From assembly GCF_003609645.1 (NCBI RefSeq), contig NZ_MCIB01000003.1:29404-93403 (forward strand): 64,000 bases of DNA. The letters are read 5' to 3'. The notes beneath the pieces were generated by a model. That model worked only from the letters and a program-made list of their open reading frames with translations, was not told the origin of the DNA and made no database searches. The DNA comes from Thermohalobacter berrensis. Lineage in GTDB: Bacteria > Bacillota > Clostridia > Tissierellales > Thermohalobacteraceae. Each line of letters starts with the position of its first letter. The first letter of the stretch is position 1. Both the position numbers and the translations under genes were made by a program. Shown here piece by piece: positions 7,559 to 17,778 of the stretch.

Positions 7559-9167
7559 AATTTCTCATAAGACCTAGTGATTTTAACAGTTTTGCTAATT
7601 TCTTACCTGCTGGTAAAAGTTCAAAATCCCTTTCTGTAATAGCTCCTAAGATTAACAGTGATAATCCATATGCTAAAACACCAACTAAAATAGATAATAC
7701 AGTAGCTAATCTACCACCAATAATAGACAAAGTATAGATATATGATAATCTTACTAATATAGTCATCACTAATACTGCAGTAACAGGCTTTAAAACCACA
7801 TTTGTAAATCCAAATTTTGTAAGGGTGTGTTTTTTAACTGCCATAAAGTTTAATATTGCAGCTACTAAATATGCAGTAACTGTACTAATTGCAGCACCAT
7901 TTATCCCTATAGTTCTTATTCCTGTTAATATATAAGTCAATATAACTTTTACTAAGGCACCTATAGCTAAGTTTTTTACAGGAACCATTGGCTTACCTAA
8001 TCCCTGTAGTATGGCCGTAAGTGACTGAACTAAAGTTAGAAATATTAAACTAAAAGATAATACTTGAAGTATCGAGCCTGCACTCTGCTGAACTTCCGGA
8101 TCAGAAACAAAATATATAAGTTTAATTATAGGAGTTGCTAATATGAATAATCCTAAGGCTGAAGGTAATCCTAAAAGTAAAGTTACTCTAACACCTGACC
8201 TAGTTATTCTTCTAATCTTATTGTAATCTTTCCTTGCTGATGCATCTGAAATTGCCGGTACTAAGCTCATTGCTAAAGCTATAGAAAGCACTTGTGGAAA
8301 GTTTATTAGAGTTTGAGCATACCCTGAAAGCCTTCCATATAATCCTGAAGCTTCTGCCTCAGTAAATCCTATGGATTGTAATCTTCTCATAACAATTGCA
8401 ACATCTATATTATTCATTATTGGAACTATAGCTGCCCCAATTGTTATAGGTATAGCAATGGATAATATTCTTTTTATTACTTTAGTAGTTTTTTCTATAG
8501 GATAATCTGAACCTCTTTTAATTTCTTCTTTAATTTTTTTTCTATTTTTTAAGTATATTGTAACCACTACAATAGTACCTGCAATTGCACCTGCAGATGC
8601 TCCAAAGGTAGCACCTCCAGCTGCTATAGGTAATCCTCTATTCAATAATTGAAACGCTAATAATAATCCTACTGAAACTCTAAAAAACTGCTCAACAAAT
8701 TGGGATAGTGCAGTAGGAGTCATTGTCTGTCTTCCTTGGAAGTATCCTCTAAAAGCAGACATTATAGGAACAAAAAATAAAGCCGGAGTTAATGCTATAT
8801 ATGAGTAATATGCGTTAGTATTTCCAACAAGATTAACTAAAGAACCTGCTCCAAAAAACACAAAAAGTGATGTGGTAATTCCTGCAAATAAAAACCCAAT
8901 AAAAGTTATTTTGAAAATTTTATGGGCTCCTCTACAATCACCCAATGCTCTCTTTTCAGCTACTAGCTTGGCAACAGCAACTGGAAATCCCGCTGTAGAA
9001 ATTGTCAACAAAAGGTTATATAGTGGATATACAGTTTGATAATATCCCATACCTACATCAGTTAAAGCATAAGCCAGAGTAATTCTATATACTGAACCTA
9101 ATATCTTTGCAAGTATACCCGCTATACTTAAAATAGCGGCCCCCTTTAAAAAATTTTCCTTTGACAT
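7557..9167 (-). CDS. MOP-superfamily polysaccharide/lipid II flippase-like protein (SpoVB/YabM type)
   Basis: 536 residues with about 14 hydrophobic segments. It begins MSKENFLKGAAILSIAGILAK, typical of SpoVB-like proteins, and keeps GMGYYQTVYPLYNLLLTIS and the later FPQVLSIALAMSLVPAIS motif. Members flip undecaprenyl-linked wall precursors (SpoVB in cortex synthesis, YabM less well defined). The open frame reaches back to 9275, but GGGAGG sits 7 bases before the ATG at 9167 and family alignment starts there. Placed between spoVT and yabN as yabM is in Bacillus subtilis, so YabM orthology is more likely than SpoVB. Confidence 0.9.
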   Translation of the reverse strand: MSKENFLKGAAILSIAGILAKILGSVYRITLAYALTDVGMGYYQTVYPLYNLLLTISTAGFPVAVAKLVAEKRALGDCRGAHKIFKITFIGFLFAGITTSLFVFFGAGSLVNLVGNTNAYYSYIALTPALFFVPIMSAFRGYFQGRQTMTPTALSQFVEQFFRVSVGLLLAFQLLNRGLPIAAGGATFGASAGAIAGTIVVVTIYLKNRKKIKEEIKRGSDYPIEKTTKVIKRILSIAIPITIGAAIVPIMNNIDVAIVMRRLQSIGFTEAEASGLYGRLSGYAQTLINFPQVLSIALAMSLVPAISDASARKDYNKIRRITRSGVRVTLLLGLPSALGLFILATPIIKLIYFVSDPEVQQSAGSILQVLSFSLIFLTLVQSLTAILQGLGKPMVPVKNLAIGALVKVILTYILTGIRTIGINGAAISTVTAYLVAAILNFMAVKKHTLTKFGFTNVVLKPVTAVLVMTILVRLSYIYTLSIIGGRLATVLSILVGVLAYGLSLLILGAITERDFELLPAGKKLAKLLKSLGLMRN

Positions 9168-9268
9168 AAATTGTCCTCCCAATCCTGCGTCATAATATAG
9201 GCTAACAAAGTATATTATATCAGAAAGAATTTTCATAGTGAATAGTTTTTTAATCTGTGCAATAAATA

Positions 9269-9288
9269 AGCCCACCTATCGGTAGGCT
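9269..9288 (-). terminator. Hairpin after spoVT
   Basis: Minus strand AGCCTACC / GGTGGGCT (one bulged position) followed by TATTTATT, 14 bases past the spoVT stop. Confidence 0.65.
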
Positions 9289-9301
9289 ATGTAAATAAAT
9301 A

Positions 9302-9853
9302 TTAGTGCTGCATTTGTTTAGATAAGAATCCTGCTGCTGTTTCTGCTAGTTTTGTTTCTAATTCTTCCATTTCAGCATCTGGATCTTTACTCACTAGGAT
9401 TACAGACCCAATTGGATCCCCCTGTGTAACTATAGGTGCAATTACTTGACTTGTATATTTATCTGGAGTAGTTTCATCAAAGGTTACTCTAATAGGTTTG
9501 CTTTTACCTGATGCTATATATGGCTCTTTACTTTCTATGATTTTTTCTAACTCTGGACTAACCTTTTTATTTAAATATTCATTTTTTGAACCTCCAGCTA
9601 CTGAAACTACAGCATCCCTATCTGAAATAATTGTTATATGTCCTGTTGATTCATATAAAGATTCTGCATATTCAGTAGCAAATTCGCTTAATTCAACAAT
9701 GGGAGAATATTTCTTTAGTATAATTTCCCCTTCTCTGTCTGTAAATATTTCTAAAGGGTCACCTTCTCTTATTCTAAGGGTACGTCTAATTTCCTTTGGA
9801 ATAACTACTCTACCCAAATCATCAATTCTTCTAACAATTCCAGTAGCTTTCAC
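9302..9853 (-). CDS. spoVT: Stage V sporulation transcriptional regulator SpoVT
   Basis: 183 residues, close to the 178 of Bacillus subtilis. An AbrB-type swapped-hairpin DNA-binding domain covers residues 1-50 (TGIVRRIDDLGRVVIPKEIR), followed by a GAF-like domain to about 180. SpoVT tunes forespore sigma-G genes and germination readiness. The start codon is GTG (9851-9853) with GGAGGG 7 bases upstream. A sigma-G-like promoter lies at 9900-9930, in agreement with the forespore expression known for the family. Confidence 0.97.
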   Translation of the reverse strand: MKATGIVRRIDDLGRVVIPKEIRRTLRIREGDPLEIFTDREGEIILKKYSPIVELSEFATEYAESLYESTGHITIISDRDAVVSVAGGSKNEYLNKKVSPELEKIIESKEPYIASGKSKPIRVTFDETTPDKYTSQVIAPIVTQGDPIGSVILVSKDPDAEMEELETKLAETAAGFLSKQMQH

Positions 9854-9899
9854 TTTTTTCCCTCCTATTAAAATGGAATCAAACCAAGTTGCTTAAACT

Positions 9900-9930
9900 T
9901 ATTATTTTACTATTGTGAAGATTTTATGCA
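9900..9930 (-). promoter_or_regulatory. Candidate sigma-G promoter of spoVT
   Basis: Minus strand TGCATA (9925-9930), 18-base spacer, AATAATA (9900-9906). This fits the sigma-F/G pattern GHATR-18-CATAMTA with one mismatch (first base of the -10). Bacillus subtilis spoVT is sigma-G dependent. AT-rich background makes chance matches possible. Confidence 0.5.
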
Positions 9931-9966
9931 TTATTGTAAATTAATACTTAATATATTTACATAAAA

Positions 9967-9995
9967 AAAGCTGATGGATTAAACCCATCAGCTTT
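9967..9995 (-). terminator. Terminator of the mfd-prsA unit
   Basis: Minus strand AAAGCTGATGG / CCATCAGCTTT with run of T after it, directly at the stop codon of the foldase gene. Confidence 0.93.
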
Positions 9996-10910
9996 CTATT
10001 CCTCAAATACTTTAACTTCAGCATTTTCTCTTAACTCATTTAATTTTTCTTGATATTTTTGCTCTTTTATATCTTCAATGACGCTTTCCTTTACTTCATC
10101 AAATGAATAAGTTTTATCTATTTTATCCTCAACTTTTATTATATGGTAACCATATTGTGTCTTTACTATATCACTAATTTCACCAGGCTCTAACGCAAAT
10201 GCTGCCTTTTCAAATTCAGGAAGATATTGTCCCTTTGTAAAATATCCTAAATCTCCACCATTTACAGACGATGGACCAGTAGATTTCTCTTTTGCAAGCT
10301 CTGCAAAGTCAGCTCCATTTTTTAATTGGTTTAAAATTTCCTTAGCTTCATCCTCTGTATCTACTAAAATATGTCTTGCCCTTACTCTCAAATCTCTATA
10401 TAGTTCTGTATTATTATCGTAATATTCTCTTGCCTCTTCTTCTGTTATATTTAATGATTCAACAAATTGATTTCTATATTTAGATACTAACATTTCCCTT
10501 TTTATTCTTTTCCTAAAATAATTTTCATCAATATTATTTTCTTCAAGGAATTTCTTAAAGTTTTCCTTTCCATTAAAAAGCTTAATATAGTTTTCAACTT
10601 CTTTATCTACTTCATCTTCTGTAACCTGTAATCCTAGTTCTTTAGACTTTTGAACAATTATTTCTTCCATTATAAGCTTTTCTAAAATTTGGTCTCTAGC
10701 TTCTTGTTCCAACTGTTGCCATATTTCAGTATCCATTCTACTTTCAACAGTTCTTTTATACATTAAGAAATCCTTATCAAAGTCTTCTTTTAATATTTTT
10801 TCACCATTTACTATAGCTATAGTATTTTCATCAACATCTTTATTACAGCCAACTAAAAGAATGATTAAAGCAAATACTATAACAGGTAATAATAGTTTGT
10901 TTTTTTGCAT
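9996..10910 (-). CDS. prsA: Extracytoplasmic PpiC/parvulin foldase lipoprotein (PrsA/SurA-like)
   Basis: 304 residues. The signal segment LLLPVIVFALIILLVGC ends in a lipobox (Cys near residue 22). A SurA-N-like helical region (residues 30-175) is followed by one parvulin domain: RVRARHILVDTEDEAKEIL, GGDLGYFTKGQYLPEFEKAAF and YGYHIIKVED. It should fold secreted proteins on the outer membrane face. The frame is open to 10961, but the lipoprotein signal and AGGAGG before ATG 10910 fix the start. It sits 52 bases after mfd. A second, separate PpiC lipoprotein is at 53085-53966. Confidence 0.9.
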   Translation of the reverse strand: MQKNKLLLPVIVFALIILLVGCNKDVDENTIAIVNGEKILKEDFDKDFLMYKRTVESRMDTEIWQQLEQEARDQILEKLIMEEIIVQKSKELGLQVTEDEVDKEVENYIKLFNGKENFKKFLEENNIDENYFRKRIKREMLVSKYRNQFVESLNITEEEAREYYDNNTELYRDLRVRARHILVDTEDEAKEILNQLKNGADFAELAKEKSTGPSSVNGGDLGYFTKGQYLPEFEKAAFALEPGEISDIVKTQYGYHIIKVEDKIDKTYSFDEVKESVIEDIKEQKYQEKLNELRENAEVKVFEE

Positions 10911-10962
10911 CCTACCAGCTCCTCCTAAAATACACATTACATACCTTTTATTATATATCAAA

Positions 10963-13900
10963 TTATCTTTTAATAAAACTGTAAATTTTTTCTACAACTT
11001 CTTCTATTTCTGCTAACATCTTATCTTGTTTTTTACTATCCACTCTATAATTAATACAAGGATTTTTTGATACATCAAATCCCATTCTTCTTCCAAATGT
11101 TTTAGATAGTTCACCTATTAATTCAGGAGTAATTACATCAGGTTTATAAAATTCTATCTTTATAGTTTTATCTTTTTGGGTTAAAGAGGTTATTTTGGCT
11201 TTCTTACATACAGACTTAATATAAGATATTCTAAGTAAATTATTAACCTCAGATCTTATATCTCCAAATCTATCTATTAATTCTTCTAATACATCTGAAT
11301 AATCTTCTTTATTTTCAATAGCAGATATCCTTTTATATACTTCAACTTTTTGTTCTTCACTTGGTATATATGAAGTTGGTATATGCCCGTCAACATTTAA
11401 CTCTATAGTTGTTTCAATGTCTTCCTCTTTTTCTTCTCCTTTTAACCTTTTAATAGTTGCATCTAAAAACTTTACATATAAATCATATCCTATTGCAGCC
11501 ATATGGCCATGCTGTTCTGGACCAAGTATGTTCCCAGCACCCCTAATTTCTAAATCTCTCATTGCAATCTTAAATCCAGATCCAAATTCGGTAAATTCTT
11601 TTATTGCCTTTAATCTTTTTTCTGCAACTTCAGATAGAACTTTATCTTTTTCATACATAAAATAAGAAAATGCTATTCTATTAGAACGTCCTACCCTTCC
11701 TCTTAACTGATACAATTGTGATAATCCCATTTTGTCAGCATCATATACAAGTAAAGTATTAACATTAGATATATCCATTCCTGTTTCAATTATAGTTGTA
11801 CATACTAAAATATCATATTCATGATTAAGGAAATCTATCATAATTCCCTCTAATTCCCTTTCACTCATTTGTCCATGTGCTACTGCTATCCTAGCCTCAG
11901 GCACTAATTTTTTTAACCTTGATGCTATTTGCCTTATCCCTTTCACTCTATTATATACGAAATATACTTGTCCTCCTCTATTTAACTCCTTTATGATAGA
12001 GTCCCTAACTAACTGCTCATTAAATTCCACCACATATGTTTGGACAGGATATCTATCTTCAGGTGGTTCTTCTATGACACTCATATCCCTTATACCTATT
12101 AAGGACATATGAAGAGTTCTAGGAATTGGAGTTGCAGTTAAAGTTAATACATCAATTGATTCCTTTAATTTTTTAAGTGACTCTTTATGCTTTACTCCAA
12201 ATCTTTGCTCTTCATCTACAACTAAAAGTCCTAAATCGTAAAATTTTACATCCTTTGATAATAACCTATGGGTTCCAACTATTATGTCTATATTACCACT
12301 TTTTAATTGATTTAAAATATTCTTTTGTTGAGTAGGTGTCCTAAATCTACTTAGCATTTCTATATTTATTGGAAATTGTTCAAACCTTTCCTTTAAAGTA
12401 TTGTAATGCTGTTGAGCTAATATAGTGGTAGGAACAAGGAAGGCTACTTGTTTGCTATCCATTACTGCTTTAAATGCAGCCCTTAAGGCAACCTCTGTTT
12501 TTCCGTAGCCTACATCACCACATAAAAGACGATCCATGGGTTTTGATTTTTCCATATCTTCTTTTATCTCTTTTATACACCTTAACTGGTCTTCAGTTTC
12601 TTCATATGGAAACAAGTCCTCAAACTGCCTTTGCCATAACTTATCTTTAGAAAAGGCAAATCCCTTTGCCGTCTGTCTCTTTGCATATAATTCCAGAAGC
12701 TCTTTTGCCATATCTTCAATTGCCTTCTTAGCCTTTGCCTTTGTTTTTGTCCATTCATTGCTTCCAAGTTTATTTATTTTTGGCTTTAGAGCATCTCCAC
12801 CTATATACTTTTGAATTAAATCCATTTGGTCTACAGGAATATATAGCTTATCTTTTCCAGAATATTTTATAGTTAAATAATCTTTTTTTACACCTTGAAC
12901 CTTAAGTTTTATTATACCTTCATATTTACCTATACCATGTGTTTCATGGACAACATAATCACCAGGCTTCAAATCAGCATATGAAGTTATTTTAGTAGCA
13001 TTTTTTCTCTTTTTTTTCTTTTTTCTTATTCTCTTTTTGGGTTTTCCGAATATTTCCTTATCACTGATTAATGCAAACTTAATTTCCGGATACTCGAAGC
13101 CTTGACTAATCGACCCAGTAGTTACAAAAACTTGGCCTGATTTAATATCATGATTATGATTCTCTACAAAATTACATTCTACTCCCTTTTCCTTTAATGT
13201 TTTAACAAGCCTCTTTCCTCTATCCTCTACTCCTGATAATATTATTACTTTATATCCTTTATATTTTAATTCTTTCAACTCATCTGATATAATATCTACT
13301 TTATTGTGAAAAGAATGCATATTTTTAGAAGTAATCTTTAATATTTCTTTAGGGGTAAATAAAGGATCCTTTTTTAATATATTAAATACTGATACAATAT
13401 TATTGCTTTCTAATTGTTCCTTTACTTTAGATAAAGGTAAATAAACCTCTTTTTGCTTAGGTAAAGCTTCTCCTCTTTCAAAAAAATCTGAAAATTTATT
13501 TCTAAAATCTTCTTCCATAGCTTTAATACTATCTTTTATTCTTTGAGGATCATTTATTAGTATTACTGAATCATTATTTAGATAGCTAATAATACTGGTA
13601 AAATCTTCTGATATATATGGGGTAAGAACATTTATGTTTTCAATATTAAATCCATTTTCTAAGTATTCAATGTAATGATTGAATTTTTCCCTTAATTTGT
13701 CTATTAGTATAGTTTCTTTACCTTTTTCAAGCTTTTTAATTAATCCTTTCATGTCTTTTTTAATATTACTTATCATTTCTTTTTTACTTTTATCAGTAAT
13801 CAATATTTCTCTAGCAGGGAAAACTGTAACTTCCTGTATATTATCTATAGACCTTTGAGTTTTTATATCAAAACTTCTAATAGAATCTATTTCATCATCG

Positions 13901-14493
13901 AACAACTCTACTCTAAAGGGATTATCACTAATTATTGGGAAGAAATCAATTATTCCTCCCCTTATACTATATTGCCCCTTTCCTTCTACCATATCTACCC
14001 TTTCATATCCAAAAAGATTAAATATGGTAGAAAGTTTTTGTAAATCTATTTGTTTTCCAAATTCTAATGTTATACTATTTTGATTAAAAAACTCAGGTCT
14101 CATAACCTTATTAAACATAGCTTCAATAGAAGCTATCACAATTATCTTTTCTTTATTAATTAACCTATCTATAACCTTTAACCTTTGATGTGAATTTTCA
14201 TGACTATGTGCATCTATATCATAAAACAAAACATCTCTGTGTGGAAAAAGCTCCACATTCTTCATAGTAAAAAGTTTTAAATCTTCTACCATTTTTTTTG
14301 CTTTTATTTCATTATCAACTAAAATAAGTATTTGTTTTTTAAGATGCTGATTTAGGCCATATCCTATATGAGCAATGTTTTCCTCTGATAGCCCATGTAT
14401 TGATATTGGAGTAACTTTTTTATCTATAAGATTTAAAAATTCTTTATATGAATTTAAATTTCTTAATTGGTCTATAAACATGTTTTTCTCCAT
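10963..14493 (-). CDS. mfd: Transcription-repair coupling factor Mfd
   Basis: 1176 residues, standard length. In order: a UvrB-like N-terminal part binding UvrA (residues 1-350), a lysine-rich linker, the RNA polymerase interaction domain (GDYVVHETHGIGKYEGI), a RecG-like helicase core with Walker A GDVGYGKTEVALRAA and Walker B VVDEEQRFG, motif VI QLRGRVGRSNR, and the TRCF C-terminal domain. It displaces polymerase stalled at DNA lesions and recruits UvrABC. GGAGAGG precedes the ATG by 5 bases. Position next to pth and spoVT matches Bacillus subtilis; the small yabK gene found there between pth and mfd is missing. Confidence 0.98.
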   Translation of the reverse strand: MEKNMFIDQLRNLNSYKEFLNLIDKKVTPISIHGLSEENIAHIGYGLNQHLKKQILILVDNEIKAKKMVEDLKLFTMKNVELFPHRDVLFYDIDAHSHENSHQRLKVIDRLINKEKIIVIASIEAMFNKVMRPEFFNQNSITLEFGKQIDLQKLSTIFNLFGYERVDMVEGKGQYSIRGGIIDFFPIISDNPFRVELFDDEIDSIRSFDIKTQRSIDNIQEVTVFPAREILITDKSKKEMISNIKKDMKGLIKKLEKGKETILIDKLREKFNHYIEYLENGFNIENINVLTPYISEDFTSIISYLNNDSVILINDPQRIKDSIKAMEEDFRNKFSDFFERGEALPKQKEVYLPLSKVKEQLESNNIVSVFNILKKDPLFTPKEILKITSKNMHSFHNKVDIISDELKELKYKGYKVIILSGVEDRGKRLVKTLKEKGVECNFVENHNHDIKSGQVFVTTGSISQGFEYPEIKFALISDKEIFGKPKKRIRKKKKKRKNATKITSYADLKPGDYVVHETHGIGKYEGIIKLKVQGVKKDYLTIKYSGKDKLYIPVDQMDLIQKYIGGDALKPKINKLGSNEWTKTKAKAKKAIEDMAKELLELYAKRQTAKGFAFSKDKLWQRQFEDLFPYEETEDQLRCIKEIKEDMEKSKPMDRLLCGDVGYGKTEVALRAAFKAVMDSKQVAFLVPTTILAQQHYNTLKERFEQFPINIEMLSRFRTPTQQKNILNQLKSGNIDIIVGTHRLLSKDVKFYDLGLLVVDEEQRFGVKHKESLKKLKESIDVLTLTATPIPRTLHMSLIGIRDMSVIEEPPEDRYPVQTYVVEFNEQLVRDSIIKELNRGGQVYFVYNRVKGIRQIASRLKKLVPEARIAVAHGQMSERELEGIMIDFLNHEYDILVCTTIIETGMDISNVNTLLVYDADKMGLSQLYQLRGRVGRSNRIAFSYFMYEKDKVLSEVAEKRLKAIKEFTEFGSGFKIAMRDLEIRGAGNILGPEQHGHMAAIGYDLYVKFLDATIKRLKGEEKEEDIETTIELNVDGHIPTSYIPSEEQKVEVYKRISAIENKEDYSDVLEELIDRFGDIRSEVNNLLRISYIKSVCKKAKITSLTQKDKTIKIEFYKPDVITPELIGELSKTFGRRMGFDVSKNPCINYRVDSKKQDKMLAEIEEVVEKIYSFIKR

Positions 14494-14520
14494 AATATCC
14501 TCTCCTTAAGACAGCACTTT

Positions 14521-14543
14521 AAGCCCAGGTAAAGGCCTGGGCT
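14521..14543 (-). other. GC-rich hairpin between pth and mfd
   Basis: AGCCCAGG / CCTGGGCT with a 6-base loop, unusually GC-rich for this DNA. No T tract follows on the minus strand (reads TAAAGTGC), so it may be an RNA processing or stability element rather than a terminator. Confidence 0.5.
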
Positions 14544-14584
14544 ACATGTCATTTAATTGTATTAAGTAGTAAATACTGTTTATA

Positions 14585-15142
14585 TTATCCATTATATTTA
14601 CTCATGGCTTTATCAATACCTTCTTGAATAATTGATTCTACTGCTTTTGCAGCCTTCAAAATAGTGCTATCTATTACCTCTTTTTCATCTCTAGTAAATT
14701 TACCTAAAACAAATTGTACTAAGCCTTCTTCCTTAGGCTTTCCTATTCCAATTCTTACTCGAGGAAACTGGTCACTTTGTAATTGATAAATAACAGATTT
14801 CATACCATTATGGCTTCCAGCACTTCCTTTTTTTCTAATTCTTAGTTTTCCAAACTCTATATCTATATCATCATATATAACAATAATATTTTCAATTGGT
14901 ATTTTATAGTAGTTATGAATATCTAAAACAGCTTCTCCACTTCTATTCATATAGGTTTGTGGCTTCACTAAAAATACTTTTTCATTTCCTAAAAAAAACT
15001 CCCCATAAATAGATTTATGTTTTAATTTTGAAAGTTTTACATTGTTTCTCTCTGCAATACAATTTATAGTATCAAACCCCACATTGTGCCTTGTACCACC
15101 ATATTCTGGTTCTGGGTTTCCTAGTCCTATTACAGCGTACAC
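14585..15142 (-). CDS. pth: Peptidyl-tRNA hydrolase
   Basis: 185 residues. Family motifs: VIGLGNPEPEYGGTRHNVGF with the active-site His and Asn, YDDIDIEFGKLRIRKKGSAG with the catalytic Asp, and HNGMKSVI. It recycles peptidyl-tRNA released from ribosomes; the ortholog is called spoVC in Bacillus subtilis. Several starts are in frame (TTG, ATG, GTG). GGGAG is 8 bases from the GTG at 15142 but only 2 from the ATG, so GTG is preferred; it also places the conserved GLGNP at the usual distance from the N-terminus. Confidence 0.95.
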   Translation of the reverse strand: MYAVIGLGNPEPEYGGTRHNVGFDTINCIAERNNVKLSKLKHKSIYGEFFLGNEKVFLVKPQTYMNRSGEAVLDIHNYYKIPIENIIVIYDDIDIEFGKLRIRKKGSAGSHNGMKSVIYQLQSDQFPRVRIGIGKPKEEGLVQFVLGKFTRDEKEVIDSTILKAAKAVESIIQEGIDKAMSKYNG

Positions 15143-15248
15143 AATCATCACTCCCAAAAAAACTACTGGCTTACCTTAGATTAAAAACTATTATTTATTC
15201 TTTACCAATAATATAAATGATACACAAGATATCAAAAAACAATTAAAA

Positions 15249-15290
15249 TAAAGGATGAAGGATATCCTTTTTATTCCCCCATCCTTTATT
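15249..15290 (-). terminator. Terminator of the prs transcript
   Basis: Minus strand AATAAAGGATG / CATCCTTTATTTT around a 20-base interior that itself folds (AAGGATATCCTT). About 25 bases past the prs stop. Confidence 0.8.
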
Positions 15291-15314
15291 TTATATTATA
15301 TTTTAAGAAATAAA

Positions 15315-16262
15315 TTAATCAAATAGCTTACTTACTGATTGGTTTTCATAAATTCTCTTTATTGCTTTCCCAAATAATGGTGTAACAGAAACTACCTCTA
15401 TTTTATCAATCATTTTCTCATCTGATAATGGTATAGTATCTGTAACAACAAGTTTCTTTATAGCTGAGTCTTTAATTCTTTCTATGGCAGGTCCAGATAA
15501 AACTGGATGTGTGCAACAAGCATAAACCTCTAAAGCTCCAAACTCTTTTAATACATTAGCTGCTTTTGTCATAGAGCCTGCAGTATCAATAATATCATCT
15601 ACCAATATAACATTTTTACCTTTAACATCACCTATAATATTCATAACTTCTGAAACATTAGCCTTAGGTCTTCTCTTCTCAATTATTGCTATTGGTAAAT
15701 CTAATATACTACCAAAGTTCCTAGCCCTTCTAACTCCTCCAATATCTGGAGAAACTACAACTGTATCTTTGTTTATTCTTTTTTTGAAATAGTCTGCTAA
15801 TATATTAATTCCTGTTAGATGGTCTACAGGAATATCAAAATATCCTTGTATCTGACCGGCATGCAGGTCCATACTAACTACTCTATCAGCTCCAGCCTTT
15901 GTTAAAAGGTCTGCTACTAATTTAGATGTAATTGGATCCCTTGCTTTTGTCTTTCTATCTTGTCTTGCATAGCCATAGTATGGTATAACAGCATTTATTC
16001 TTCCTGCTGATGCTCTTTTAAGTCCATCTATAAGTATAAGTAATTCCATAAGATTCTCATTAACAGGAGGGCAAGTTGGCTGGATTACAAAGACATCAGC
16101 ACCTCTAACTGTTTCATTAATCATAACTGATATTTCTCCATCACTAAATCTACCTACTTCACTATCTACTAAAGATAATCCTAATTCATCACATATCTTC
16201 TGTGCAAATTCTTTATTTGCATTACCTGCTAGTATTTTTATATCTCTACCCATTAATTTCAT
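15315..16262 (-). CDS. prs: Ribose-phosphate pyrophosphokinase (PRPP synthetase)
   Basis: 315 residues, class I length. Motifs: [18 protein letters not shown], the catalytic loop region [34 protein letters not shown], and the PRPP-binding loop [14 protein letters not shown]. It makes PRPP for purine, pyrimidine, His, Trp and NAD synthesis. AAGGAGG is 7 bases from the ATG. It begins 19 bases after glmU and should share its transcript. ctc (ribosomal protein L25/general stress), which lies next in Bacillus subtilis, is absent here. Confidence 0.98.
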   Translation of the reverse strand: MKLMGRDIKILAGNANKEFAQKICDELGLSLVDSEVGRFSDGEISVMINETVRGADVFVIQPTCPPVNENLMELLILIDGLKRASAGRINAVIPYYGYARQDRKTKARDPITSKLVADLLTKAGADRVVSMDLHAGQIQGYFDIPVDHLTGINILADYFKKRINKDTVVVSPDIGGVRRARNFGSILDLPIAIIEKRRPKANVSEVMNIIGDVKGKNVILVDDIIDTAGSMTKAANVLKEFGALEVYACCTHPVLSGPAIERIKDSAIKKLVVTDTIPLSDEKMIDKIEVVSVTPLFGKAIKRIYENQSVSKLFD

Positions 16263-16281
16263 TCTAATTCCTCCTTATAAG

Positions 16282-17664
16282 CTACTTGTTTGAACTATTT
16301 TTCTTTTTTACCCATCCTTCTTTATTGGTTTGGCGGGATCTGGCTATTGCAAGGGATTCTTCAGGTACTTCATCTGTAATAGTAGAACCTGCAGCAATAT
16401 AAGCTCCTTTTCTTACAGTTACAGGAGAGACCAGATTTACATTACAACCTATAAAGGCTTTGTCTTCAACTATAGTTTTATGTTTATTCTTTCCATCATA
16501 ATTTACAAACACTACTCCACAACCGATATTTACGTCCTTTCCAACTTCAGCATCTCCTATATATGCTAGATGTGAAGCCTTTGAGTTATCATTAATCTTA
16601 GAATTTTTAACCTCAACAAAGTCTCCAATCTTAACTGATTTTCCTATATCACTGTTAGGTCTTAAATAAGCATATGGCCCTATTTTAGTATCATCATCAA
16701 CTTTACTTTCTATAATAGTTGATATTTGAATATTAACTCTATCCCCTATAACACTATCTGCTATCCTACTATTATGTCCTATTATACACTCACTGCCCAC
16801 TTTAGTTTTACCTTCTAATATAGCACCTGGATAGACTACTGTATCTTTTCCTATTTCAACTTCACTTCCTATATAAGTATTATCTGGGTCAATAATTGTA
16901 ACACCACTTAACATTAACTTTTCATTAATTCTTTTTCTCATTATCTTTTCAGCTTCTGCAAGTTGAACTCTAGTATTTACCCCTTTTATATCTGTACTAT
17001 CTTCAAGCTTATATCCACCAACTTCAAGACCTTTATCCTTTAAAATCTTAATAGCATCAGTTATATAATATTCATTTTGTGCGTTATCATTAGTTAAGTT
17101 GTCTAATGCTTCCTTTAAATACTTTCCGTAAAAACAATATATTCCTGAATTAATTTCTTTTATTTCCCTTTGTTCATCTGTAGCATCCTTATGTTCTACT
17201 ATTTCAACTACATTTCCCTTATTATCCCTGATTATTCTACCATATCCAGTAGGGTCTTGAAAATCTGCTGTTAAAACTGTTGCAGCATATTTACCATTTT
17301 TATGATAATCGATTAAATTAGTTAATGTCTTACTTGTTATCAAAGGGGTATCCCCATAAAGGATAACTACATATTCATTATCTTTTATATAATCTTTTGC
17401 TTGCATTACCGCATATCCTGTTCCATAGGGTATATCCTCTCCTATTGGCTGAACGGCAAAGTTAACGTTTTCAGCCTCTAAAGACTTAATAACATTTTCT
17501 TTTCCATGACCAACTACTACTACGTTTTTATTAATATTTGCTTTTTTACAAGTATCGACTACACAGTTAACCATAGACTTTCCACAAACCTTATGAAGAA
17601 CTTTTGGCAAACTTGATTTCATCCTAGTACCTTCTCCAGCGGCTAAAATAATGGAAGTAATCAT
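16282..17664 (-). CDS. glmU: Bifunctional GlmU: UDP-GlcNAc pyrophosphorylase / GlcN-1-P acetyltransferase
   Basis: 460 residues. The N-terminal nucleotidyltransferase has the sugar-nucleotide motif LAAGEGTRMKSSLPKVLHKV (residues 7-26) and YGDTPLIT. From about residue 250 hexapeptide repeats build a left-handed beta-helix with acetyltransferase motifs (RPNSDIGKSVKIGDFVEVKN, HLAYIGDAEVG, NYDGKNKHKT). It makes UDP-GlcNAc for peptidoglycan. RBS GGGGATGG precedes the ATG. The spoVG-glmU-prs order is conserved. Confidence 0.98.
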   Translation of the reverse strand: MITSIILAAGEGTRMKSSLPKVLHKVCGKSMVNCVVDTCKKANINKNVVVVGHGKENVIKSLEAENVNFAVQPIGEDIPYGTGYAVMQAKDYIKDNEYVVILYGDTPLITSKTLTNLIDYHKNGKYAATVLTADFQDPTGYGRIIRDNKGNVVEIVEHKDATDEQREIKEINSGIYCFYGKYLKEALDNLTNDNAQNEYYITDAIKILKDKGLEVGGYKLEDSTDIKGVNTRVQLAEAEKIMRKRINEKLMLSGVTIIDPDNTYIGSEVEIGKDTVVYPGAILEGKTKVGSECIIGHNSRIADSVIGDRVNIQISTIIESKVDDDTKIGPYAYLRPNSDIGKSVKIGDFVEVKNSKINDNSKASHLAYIGDAEVGKDVNIGCGVVFVNYDGKNKHKTIVEDKAFIGCNVNLVSPVTVRKGAYIAAGSTITDEVPEESLAIARSRQTNKEGWVKKKNSSNK

Positions 17665-17756
17665 ATCTCCATCCCCTCTGAATTTATTTTTTTGTATACA
17701 AAAATAACTACCATATTCATTTTATTTCATTTTTCATCAAAAATCAAAAAAAAATA

Positions 17757-17778
17757 AAAGGGTCTAAAACGACCCTTA
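17757..17778 (-). terminator. Terminator at the spoVG stop codon
   Basis: Minus strand AAGGGTC / GACCCTT with a 7-base loop, followed by TTATTTTTTTTT. Makes spoVG largely monocistronic. Confidence 0.93.
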